A stretch of DNA of 64,000 nt from Hemibagrus wyckioides (taxonomy: Eukaryota; Chordata; Actinopteri; Siluriformes; Bagridae): positions 3,232,917 through 3,296,916 of the forward strand of contig NC_080729.1 in the NCBI RefSeq assembly GCF_019097595.1. Direction: 5' to 3'. Made by a program: the position numbers and the translations under genes. The notes under the pieces were generated by a model that saw nothing but the letters and a program-made list of their open reading frames with translations, did no database searches and had not been told where the DNA came from. Every line of letters starts with the position of its first letter. The stretch's first letter is position 1. Positions 29,401 through 42,100 of the stretch are shown here, one piece after another.

Positions 29401-32400
29401 ACACAATAAAACAAGTAAAGGTAAAGTTTAGTAACCCTAACCCTAACCCTACTAGAGACGATTCAGCAGCTTTTTGCTCAGAGTCATCACTTTGTCCATA
29501 TTTACAGAAAACGGAGTTTCAGACGTCACATGTCTGCTGAGTAAGTTTTTTTGATGAGGATATTTTTGGACAATGTTAAACTACTGCTTTACAAGCAGCC
29601 ATCATTTATTATCTATCTATCTTGGCTAATCTCCTGCTTTTAAAGAAGGTTCGAGCAGATTTGTGTCATTTTGTGTTTTTTTGCCAAATTCTTCGTTCAC
29701 TTCCAGGCAGCGTGATTCATGAACTGAAACCTGGATCTGAGTTTCGTTGCTGCTGAGCCGCGCTGAGCCTTATGTCTACCAGATTTACCGAGGGGAGTTA
29801 ATCCTGTTTTCGATATATTTCTGAGGCTGAATTACGAGAAGAAAAAGGACTGGCTTGTATTTCTGCTGGTCCAGGTGGATCTTCTAGGTCTGGACAGCGT
29901 TAATGGACATTAAGCATCTGTCTGTTTACTCTGAAGAATACAGGGCTGCTGTGATCGGTACAGAAATGACAGGGACATATATCCGGATTTGTTTACACAC
30001 ACACACACACATACACACACACACACACACGGGCAGGCAGACGTTATGCAAGTAAGTGTCTGAGTGATTAAGATTTTGTGCTTCTAGGAGTGCTTTACAA
30101 TAAAAATAACTAAATGTGTGAATACTTTTATTATTATTATTATTATTATTTTTATTAGTGGTGGAAGTAATAGAATAGCACCTGTCATACATAAAGTACA
30201 AAGCACTTCACATAGAAATTTGAAAAATAAATAAAAAACACAATAATAAGAGACAGATTATTATTATTAGAGACAGAATATAAGCTATAATAGTCCATTC
30301 ATCACCGTGCCTTTCTGCAGTATGCAAGGGATTTTTATATTTATATATCATTTGTTATTTTGTTTTAATCAAACCGGCAATTTTCCACTCGAACGGTTTC
30401 CGTAACGCAGGGGTTGGCAACCTCGTGACCTCAGCACCGACTTCATCTAAAGAACAACAAGGCAAATTTCTACCACATGTTCCAAATATGCTCCATTTAT
30501 TCAAGCCATTAGAGCAGTTTTATTCCAGAACTTTCCACTCCGTCACATGAAGGAACAGCTGGCATCATAGTTAAAGCAGTGAGTAAAGCTGAAGCTGGAT
30601 TCGAGTTAACGTTACGAACTTGTGTTTAGATGAATCCCTGTCATTTCTCTCATGGTTTATTGGCCCGTTAACACTTACTGAGCTTACACTGAGAAACATG
30701 GAGGTAATGATGTCATTTCCAGCAAATAAATAAATAAATAACCTGATATCTAATGTTCTTAAGCAGAAATTTACAATCTTGCAATATTTTCAGCAAAATC
30801 TCACTAGGTCAGGGATTTAAAGAACCACAAATCAAATTTTTTCTTACATAACAAAGCACTTATTCACTAAAAGCACTAATGATGTGTAGTTTCAACGTGT
30901 GAAATGCTGAAACTTTTTCATTTTTAAACTAAAACACACACATAATCCTGTCCTCATGACTATAAATAATTAAATAAGACACATCAACATACATAATATT
31001 GCCAAAAGTTTTGAGACACCCGTCCAAATCATTGAGTTCAGCTGTTGTTTTTCAGGGGGTTGGGCTCGGCCACTTAGTTCCACTGAAGGGAACTCTTAAT
31101 GCTTCAGCTTCATACCAAGACATTTTGGACAATTTCCAATGACTCCTTCCTGTTCCAACATGACTGCACACCAGTGCACAAAGCAAGGTCCATAAAGACA
31201 TGGATGAGTCCTGACCTCAACCCCATAGAACACCTTTGGGATGAATTAGAGTGGAGACTGTGAGCCAGGCCTTCTCGTCCAACATCAGTGCCTGACCTCA
31301 CAAATGCACTTCTAGAGGAATGGTCAAAAATTCCCATAAACACACTCCTAAACCTTGTGGAAAGCCTTCCCAGAAGAGTTGAAGCTGTTATAGCTGCAAA
31401 GGCGGGACAACTCCATATTACATTCATGTGCATGTAAAGGCAGACGTCCCAAAACTTTTGGCAATATAGTGTATTTGTGCCATATACTGCCATACACTAT
31501 CACAACAATGTTTTTTTTAATATTATTATTTATTTTTTGTACTGCAGCCTTCATGAGAAGAATGTAAGTTGTGTAAGTGTATCTTGTGTGAGTGATATCG
31601 GTGAGAGCGACGCTGTTATATCATAGTTCAAGGCTCTTAATCCGCGACTGGATTAAACTCCGACTCATTTGTGGGCTGCTTTAAACATAAAAAGCGTTGG
31701 AGAGATTAATAAATATAAATGTGTGCTCTGTTCTATAAATATATATCTGACCTTTCAGATGATGTGTTATCTCCAGGACAATAACTCTCTCCTCAGCTGT
31801 TTGTATAAATGATGTATATACGGTTTAGTGTGTACTCTGGACACTGAGCTCGCGTTGTAGGTGAAGACGCCTTCCTCCGTCTTGTAAACACAGCCTTACG
31901 ACCCACTCAGGAATGTGTTTTGACGCGACATTTCTTTTGTGTACACTGAACCCTGATAGTGTACTGCATGGAGGTTGAGTAAGATTCTCGCCAGCCATCT
32001 GCACGCAAGACCTCTTCAAGAATAAATGTATGTTAAACAAATGTGTGTTGGGTTTTTTAAAAGGCTCTGGGGAGGAAAAAAACATTAAAAAAGCACTTAC
32101 CCGACATCATGCAAGTAGGCTTTAGTAATGCTCCATGTGGTGATGAAGAGTGCTGGGACTCCTGTAAGAGAGACAGGCGAAAGGAGAACTTTCTAAGCAC
32201 AAAGAACTGGTTGCAAAAGAAAATATTTTAGTTGATGAATTTGATGTTGAGGAGTGAAGATAACTAGACTTGCATATTAATCTTGAAGATATTTCCCCAA
32301 CATTTCTGCAGAGTTTTATCAGTTCTACCAAACAGTGCTGATTCAAATGTGTGTGTGTGTGTGTGTGTGTGTGTGAACAGGACAGGACATACTCCACACT

Positions 32401-32461
32401 TAAGTGCTTCACAGAGTGCAATTTTCTGACTCTGTTCTTTGCTTAATGATGCTGATTAATA

Positions 32462-32496
<35 letters not shown>

Positions 32497-35400
32497 CGAG
32501 ATTCACCCCGGTGATATCATGAAAAAGTTATAACGCCGCGATCCAGAGATATGAATCAGCGTATACTGTTTTCTCTCACAGGACCGACTCGGACTCCTCA
32601 CTACTATTTCTTTTCCACATATCAGATCACCTGTCAGCCTAGAAGACCATTCAAATGTCAGATTAACCTTTTTTTCCCTTTTCGCAAGTTTCGTTGTTGC
32701 ATCAAGCTGATTTATTTGATAATAAATAAGCCTTTACGCAATTTTAAACCAGATCATGTGCACCAACACAGAGATCGAGACCTATGATATTTAAATAAAA
32801 CGTGATGGAAAACAGATTCATTTTGGAAAGTTCGTACTAGACTGTACAGCATTAATCAACCTCGTAATCCTGATATCACTCGCATTCATCCTGGGCTATT
32901 CATCACATTCTAATGTTTATTCGTGGCTATGATAACCTCTGCGCTGTTCAAGTCTCCATTCTGATTGGTCAGAAGGTTCTGATGAATTTTCTATAAAAGC
33001 AGCTCTGCAGAGGGAAATCATAGGTTTATATTAACACACTTCTCCTAATAGAAACAGCTTTTTCTCAATAGATACTGTATTTATTTATCATTTATGGTCT
33101 CCGATGTCAGTGCTTTGTAACACTTAGAGATAAAGCCTTTAAAATGTAAGCTTTCCAGTAAGACATCATGGTTACACTTTAAGGTTTGGGAGTAAAAACC
33201 TGCAAATTTAAATGCAACTATAAACAGATAAAAAGTACACTCTGTTCTTTAACGATTAAAAAAACGTAAAGATTGGCTTAATGCTGATGTAGAAGAGGAA
33301 TAACACTTCAGAATGTGCAGTTACTGTAAAATAACCAACTCAGAGACCACCTCATGGTTGATTAATTTCTCATAACAGCACAACACAGTGTTTCTTACTT
33401 GTTTCTAAGCATAACCTCAGGCCATTTTACTTTACGCTGAAAAAACCCCCAATTTATCTTCCTAATAAAACCTCGTTTATGTTTACTCCGCTATATTCTG
33501 AAATTCCAACACGCAGCTGTTGCCACAACGTGGCTTCATAGTAAGCGTGGTGTTGATACGGACATCACCACAACCATAAATCTGCTGGCTCACTCACCCC
33601 AGCCAATCAGGATGTACCACCAGAAGTACTTCCTGTGGGAGAAGAAGGAGACGGCGAGGAGTGCATGTAAGTAGAGGCCCTCCACCAGCAGCCAGAAGAA
33701 GCTGGCCATGACGCCGTACTGGAAGAAGACCATGGCAGCCTTGCAGCCTACCTGTAATAAATAAAGCCCTTGTTTACTATGGTGTGTATAAAGAGCATCA
33801 CGTTACTGCCACATGTTTATCTACAGAGGACACATGGCTCTACAGCTGCCAGGACATCAGGGATGTTAGTGTTGTGTAACGTCAGCTAAAAAAAGAGGAT
33901 GTGAAAGGAAGTGAAAGTCGCTTGTCAGATAAAAAAAAATTCAGTGTCAGGGTTATTAGGGTTGGACTGTTAGACTGGCATTAATGTGTGACGATATACT
34001 GGGATAAAGAAATCTGAAATACTCAGATACTGACGTTACAAAAAAGATAAACATGCTTCGAAATGTTAAAAGAGTAAAAAAAGACACATTTCTACAGAAA
34101 TATATAGAAATATTCTAGGATTTTTAATGATTAATGGTTTGTTAATTTCACCAAATGCATTCAATAATCAAGATAAGTTTATTTACTTCATCGGTTTTGT
34201 GCTAGATCTGTGAGTCTAAAGACACTTTTATTATCCAAAATGTGGCTCATGATACGCACACTCATCATAACAACCATTATAACCAGTTATAGCAACCATA
34301 ACACTGTACACCATAACAGCCATAAAAATGTAACCATAACGACCTCACCACTAAAACAAACATAACACTGTAGCCATAACAACCTCACCACTATAACAAA
34401 CATAACACTGTAGCCATAACAACCTCAACACCATAACAGCCATAACACTGTAACCATAACAACCTCACCACTATAACAAACATAACACTGTAACCATAAC
34501 AACCTCAACACCATAACAGCCATAACACTGTAACCATAACAATCTCACCACTATAACAAACATAACACTGTAACCATAACAACCTCAACACCATAACAGC
34601 CATAGCACTGTAACCTTAACAACCTCAACACCATAACAGCCATAACACTGTAACCATAACAACCTCACCACTATAACAAACATAACACTGTAACCATAAC
34701 AACGTCAACACCATAACAGCCATAACACTGTAACCATAACAAACTCACCACTATAACAAACATAACACCGTAACCATAACAACGTCAACACCATAACAGC
34801 CATAACACTGTAACCATAACAATCTCACCACTATAACAAACATAACACTGTAACCATAACAACCTCAACACCATAACAGCCATAACACTGTAACCATAAC
34901 AATCTCACCACTATAACAAACATAACACTGTAACCATAACAACCTCAACACCATAACAGCCATAACACTGTAACCATAACAATCTCACCACTATAACAAA
35001 CATAACACTGTAACCATAACAAACACAACAGCCATAACACTGTAGCTATAACAACCACAACACCATAACAGCCATAACACTGTAGCCATAACCACCTCAC
35101 CATAATAACAAACATAACATTGTACACCATAACAACCACAACAGCCATAACACTGTAGCCATAACAACCACAACACCATAAAACCCTAACACCATAACAA
35201 CCATAACAATACACACCATAACAATAACAACCACAACAACATAACCATAACAACCTCAACACCATAACAACCATAATACTGTAACCGTAACAACCATAAC
35301 ATCATAATAACCAAAGCACTATAACCATAACAAACCCAACACCATAAAAATCCTAACACTATAACAAGCATAACAATGTAACTATAGCAACCACATCAAA

Positions 35401-36073
35401 CTCAATAGCATAACAATCCTAACCTGATAATTTATCAGCAAAGCTAGTTAACACAGCTAGCTTTAGCTAGCAACTGTTAGCTCACTTTCTTAGCCAGCAC
35501 AACCCACATCTACAGAAGATATTTACCTGTAATACAAGTTTTATGCTAGCTAAAAAGTAAACAAGCTATCTAAATCAGCTGTGGAGTTTTATATCAGCTC
35601 ACTGATATCAGAACTGAAATGATAGCGTGTTAACTACCAGTAACAGGATATCCGAAGTTGTTCATAGATTTACTGCCTCTTTGAAGTTGACAGGAGTTTA
35701 TATATTTCATCTCACAAACATGAACCGTTTGCACTGTCGAAATAATCACATCAAATCCTGCCACATATATTTATTCAGTAGCTTTACAATAATGACTGAT
35801 CAGGGATCTGCTTCTGGGGTTTGATTGTCATTATCAGACGTTATCGGTGTGGTTTTGACTATCAGAAATAGTGCCATAAAGCCAGAGCGCTGCATGGAAC
35901 ATTTCTAGAGCTCTTTAATCAGGTGTGGCGTGTTGACCAGCGCTGGATGAGTGGGTGAGCTGGAGGAACTGGAGTGTTTGCACATCGCCGCTGTGACAGA
36001 CGTGACGTATCCTTCTGGCCAGGCAACACGTGGAGTGTTTATACAATAGATTACTGACTTAAACTACTCCATA

Positions 36074-36109
<36 letters not shown>

Positions 36110-39100
36110 ACAAGACAGAGGCCTATAAATGTTTTGTAGCAGACAAAGCTGAAGAGAAGCACTTTGTGGAGTTTCACAAGCCTTAAGTAAAGAATAAAAC
36201 ACTCAGGGTGTGCTGTCATAGGAAAAGAATGAACAACCGGGTGGTGTGATGTGGCTCGATGAGAGGAAGAGTAACTCTTATCAACCTTCATCTATAAAAA
36301 CACATCCTGAAGCATTTTGTTCCTCTACTAAGTCAGTAATTCTAGAGCCAATCATGTTAGCCCTCTAGCTCCTAACTACACGTGATGTAGCTGGAAAACT
36401 CTCAGAGCTTCTGTTACAGAAAATCAATCAACACTTTCAGTTATAGAAAACTTTATAGAAAACTTCGACTCTTTTCTGTCAATCACTTTCTGACCAATCA
36501 GTATCAAGCATTCAGCAACACTGAGGTATCATCCAGAGTAACGTACAGGAATCAAACCAAACCAGTTACGGTCACAGCGTAAACAAACCAAGAGCAAACA
36601 TGGGCTCGTTACACACCCTGTTTAAGCAGACCATTAGCAACCTCTCCAAATGCTCTGAAGGATCTGACAAACACCGTGCCTCACACTAAACCCAGCAAGA
36701 GAGCCCACGGACTGATTTAACACTGTTTGTTTCAGGGGTAACGTTTTCTCAAGCTCCACAGATAGAAAAACGCACCTCAGAAAGAAATGATAAATTTATA
36801 AAAAAAAAACAAAAAAAACATGCGGCACTTAAATTGTACCTAAGAGTAAAAATTTTACCTCAGAAAAAAATTAATTAAAAAACATTTGGGACTGAAATTT
36901 TAAGTCACAAAAAATAAACTAAAAAACACCCAGGACTGAAATTTTGCCTCAGAAAAAATCATTTAAAAAAGCAGGACTAAAAATGTTTTTACCTCAGAAA
37001 ATAATTGATCAAAAACCATGCAAGACTGAAATTGTATCTCAGAAAAAAGAAATAACTAAAAAATGTCTGTGACTGAAATTTTACCTCAGAAAAAATAAAT
37101 AAATAAAATGTGCAGCACTAAAATTTTACCTCAGAAAAAATAAACTAGAAAACATGCAGGACTGAAATTTTACATTAGAAAAAATAAATAAATAATATGT
37201 GCAGCACTAAAATTTTAACTAAAAAAAAAAATTAACTAAAAAACATGCAGGACTGAAATTTTACCTCAGAAAAAATATGATGTGAATATGAAATATTGAA
37301 TATGAAATATGAAAATAAATATGATGTGAATTGTTATGATTCAGAAAATGTGAAAAATCTTCAATTAATCCAGAACTTTCTACATGAGACACATTAAAGT
37401 ATCTGTAGATAATTTGTCACAGCAGTTTGTTTGTGTCACTTGTAGTGCCTGTAGTGTTAGCAAGTAGCTTACGCTACTGTTGACGCTTGTGGGTAAGATA
37501 AATCAGTTTGAAAATTGGTTGTTTGTTAATTGTTTGGACATGCTAGACATCATTCTCTTTTCAGATTAGCAAAGCAAGATAATTTTGCTAGCGACTTACG
37601 CTAACCACAAGCACCAAAAATCTCCACTAATACTTCCCCCCCAAGCTTTTTTCCTTTTTTTCCCCCCAATAATATCTCCACACACATTTAATAAGAAATG
37701 ATATATGACTGATGGCAAAGGATTTCATAGTGAAGCCACAAAAGTTAATTCATCAAGAATTTAAAAAAGTACCCCACTGTAACGGCGTGTATAAAAAGTA
37801 GCATTAAAAGTCACTCAGAGGGTTAAGAAGAAGAAAAATCCCCTCACGCTGTGCTGTGGGTCTCAGCAGCTGGAGTTTGTCACCCGCAGGCGGATTTCTT
37901 TTCATTAGGTGTCATCTGTTTGTCGAATTTGGAAAAGGGCTCCTGAGAGAACACTAGCGAAAAAAGCTCTAAAAGCCTCCCATCATTGATCCCAGATGAG
38001 AAATGGGACTGCAAAAGGTGCGATTGTGAACCCTTAAGGCTTCACCACCGGTCTCGAACGATATAAAACTGTCTCGCGCTAGAGAAATTTCAACACATTA
38101 GCAAGGTGTAAAGCCATGGGCTGGACTCAGGACCAAGAAAAATCACAAAAACAAAGCGCAAAAAGGGTCTAGGGGATTTATGGAAAGGATGAAAAAGTAA
38201 AGTAATTAAAGTAGAGAATAAAACATAAAAGTAGAATACATAAAAACATGCCCTGGAAGAACAACGAGCAGTGATCAATGGTGTAATATATATGTAAGAA
38301 ATAAATCACTCAGGAAAATAATTACAATAAAAATATTCCCCAGGCCACATCCAGCTCTTCAGTAAAATCACTCAAACTTCCAGAAGTGATTTTAGGACAC
38401 AGTGTGACGTACTGAAATCTCAAACATGAACAAAACCTGAGCTGAACTGGAGCCTAACGCAGCCATTTTGGATAACAGGATAACCTCCATCAGTGAGAAC
38501 ATAATCTGGGACATAATTAATACATATAGTAAATAGATTTTTGATCTTTGATTATGGATAGTTGCTATTTTATGTGAAAATAACACTAATGTTCAAAGCA
38601 GGTATACAAACTTGATTTAAACTTTTGGGTCTTTTGTTAGCTGAAAGCTCGACTAGCTTTGTAGAATAGCAAAGATCAGACAGAGAGAGAGAGAGAGAGA
38701 GGTTGTTATTGGTGCTGTTCAGCTTTCTGAGGTAGCAAGTAGCATCTGAATTCCTCACAGAAGGTTTAACAGCTCTGAGCAGCGATTTAGCCTCATGCTA
38801 TGACCATTAACCCATGACAGACACTCCATTAGAGCCCCAACAGATCAGCAGTCCTGATATGAAGCACAATAAACCGCTCAAGCGCTGACTGTAAATGCTG
38901 AGATAAAGCGTGAGGTGCTATCTCTCCCGAAGGAGCACAGAGGTGAAGCTGAAGGTCGGATGTTTCTTTTAAAATCAAAGGCAGAGATCCCACACGGGGA
39001 TTCAGGGGCGATTAGCAGTTTAGATTTGTTTACACTTGATATGTAAATTTGCAATAAGTCATATATTACATATTATATATAACAGTAATAAATATCTATG

Positions 39101-42100
39101 TGAAATAATTGAGATTTTAATGCTGAAAAAATAATTTTTGTTTTATTTGTCGGTCAAATTACCCAAAGTTTGATTTTTTTTCTTTATATAAAAATGATGT
39201 AGTGAAACTGCTTACAGAACCAGGAATGCACTCATCCGGATCCACCTCATAGAGCGCCACGTCCTTCATTATCACCGCAATGGCCTTCAGGATGAATGAC
39301 AGGAAGAGGTGAATGTGGATGAAGTTCCTCGTACAGTGGAGTTTCCTGGACATGAAGCATCATAAAACCATCATCTATCTCATCATCATATATCTGTCAA
39401 ATACACAACTTGCTTTCGTTTCTGCCACACGTCCGAGTCTAGCTATTAGTGACTGCCCTAGAGAGCATCTACACGCAGAGGCCATCTGGTGTGTGTTGTT
39501 TCCGTTTGGGGGACGGCGGCGTGCGTGAGGCACATTTTATTGTTTAATTGACTGTATGATGCTTTAAAAGGCACAAAAAAGGAAGCTACCAGCAAACTGA
39601 GGTGTGTTATCAGAGCCGCCTCTGTGTGATGGGAAAACAATGACGCCTTCATCTAGCGTTCCTGCTAATCGTAATTCTAATGGACAGTAAATTGCGTAAT
39701 TCAGTGACACACTACGAAAACAAATGACTGCATGCCGTAACCGGTTCGAACCGGTGTGAGATCGCTGGCTTACCTGAAAAAGCACAAAATAAAGATGGCG
39801 ATGACGAGGGACGTCAGAGACACAGCGTGGCCGATGGTGTACCCGATCCTCACCGAGCGGAGGAATTCACCGTGAGAGAAATCCTGCACAGAGAACACAC
39901 TCGTATGACTAGATACAGGCTTCATTTTCAAAATAGTTATGAAGTAATAAATAACTAAAGAGTATAACACATGGGTTGTGCTGCTACAGGAAAATAACCA
40001 ACGACAAGGTGGAGCGATGAGGAATGAGTTAATGAGAAAATATACTGCTTTAGTATTACATATCTAACAAATGCTTTTACATTTACAGCATTTGGCAAAA
40101 GTCCTTATCCAGAGAGATTTACATTTTTATCTAATTTTATACAACTGAGCAATTGAGGGTTAAGGGCCTTGCACAAGGGCCCAGCTTGCATCCCAATGCC
40201 TTTTATTCTGCTTATACCTCAACAATATGGGAACAATTACAATTATTCATTAAATAACAACACATACCATATTGTATGTGTGTGATTTGTATAAAAAATG
40301 AGACCAAGATAAAGATATTTGTTCAAGACAAGCTTCAGATGCAGGCTACAGCGAAACATGGTGGTGGTAGCATCATGATCCAGAGACCCTTTTTATCACT
40401 TTTCATTAAGAGCACTTGCTTCATTTTGCAGAAAAATAAACCCAAAACCTAAAGCCGGTAGGAAAATACACATCAAACTTCCAAGTACTCATATGCAGGG
40501 GTTGAATACTTATTTATTTATTTTTACAAATAATGACTTGGAATATTTCATTTAAGCTCATTCTGATCAAAATACTGACTGACTTTCTGATCCAGAGGAA
40601 TATTATAGCTCTGGGGGTTGAATACTTTTCAAAGGTACTGTATATGAAGAGAAGTCGTGATTTATCATTGGGTGTAATGTTTTGATTTATCATAGGGTTT
40701 AAATTGGCATAATTAGCTTCATTGTTTTTGGAAAACGTCAAGAAAAACAATGAAATCCAGTGTTCGAGAAATATTTTAATATTAAAAATACCCAATGTAA
40801 TCTGTTAGCTTTGGTTGCTAAGCAACATACCACCCAAAAAGGGTTAGTCAATGGATAATATAGCTTAAGATTAACGAGTTTATTGGTTAAAATCCTGCTG
40901 TATTAATACATTATATGATTATTGTGATGCAGTTGTAGGTGTGTGTACAGTATATTGACCTTGACAAAGAATTATTTATCCATATTAAAAGAATTCTTTA
41001 TCACCTCCACTTCGGTGATGTTGAGGCTGTAGCCGCAGTTCTGAGCGCTCACGGTAGGGTCAATGTTCATCCATCCCTCCTCTGTGCATAACCTTGATAT
41101 ATTACCTACAGAAAGATGACAGGAATTAGCTAAGGAAAGGATGATTCAGTGAAATAATATCTCTAGCAGCAGGAGGAACACAGCTAGCCTGCAGAGAAAA
41201 AGAAGCCGAAATCAGCCTGTAGGTAAATGACAATAATCCTTCGCAGGTTTTAAACAGAGCAAAACTTTTTACAAACTGCTCTCAACTCCCAGATGTTCAC
41301 ATCATTAGCAGCTCCTCTGAGGTTTCATTTGTTGTGAAATTAAACACCAATGACAACCAACTGGAGTGGCTGAGAGCTGACAGTTCAGGATTCAGATCCT
41401 GCTAAATGTTCTTGGAAATCGAAAAAAGAAGAAGAACCAGAGAGAAAAAGTGTTTGAACAGGGTCTGATTTAGTGAGGAGGACGAGAAGATGAGAAAATC
41501 CTTCATCTCCAGGGTAAGAGGTTCTTCTGAAGGTGAAGAAAGACCGAAAGAAAAAGTTAATAAAGTTTTTAACTTTTCATTTCCACCTGCAGGGAAGTGA
41601 CAGAGAGACCCAGGAGCCGAGAGTGAGTTTCCGGACACATCTACCTGATTTCAGTCACGTTTGACCAGAGCAATAACTCCATAACTCCATAACTAATGCA
41701 ATTTATCTCGAGAACTTTTCCTCCGATGGCTTAATTGGATTTGCGCCGACTTTTTTAAAAAGTCACCTAAAAAAACGGCAAGATGAAACGTAACGTTTCC
41801 TGTTCAGTGAAAGATTTTGTAATTAAAGGCGAATTAATGTGTTACTTTGCTTGTGAAGTGCGAGATTATTCACCGCAAGCAGAGAGATGAATTGAATAAA
41901 ATGAATAAAACATCGTCTCCTCTTCTAGAAAATTCTCCTCTAATTAGGGCTCTATTTACTCCCGAGGAAGACGGGAATCAAGGCGTAGAGCTTTATGTAA
42001 ATGTCACGAGACGCAGATGCTCTGAATCCAACGTCTCTACCTGGTGATTAGTCTAGTTATTTTTCAATTTTCCTTGTTATACACACGCTAGTATGTAATT

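Noticed and set aside
34945..35371. Minus-strand open frames rich in Leu, Trp, Cys, Tyr
   Set aside because: Translation of the 40-bp minisatellite, not a membrane protein.
41847..42047. 66-codon open frame in vipr1 intron 3
   Set aside because: No similarity recognised, no splice or promoter context; AT-rich intronic sequence.
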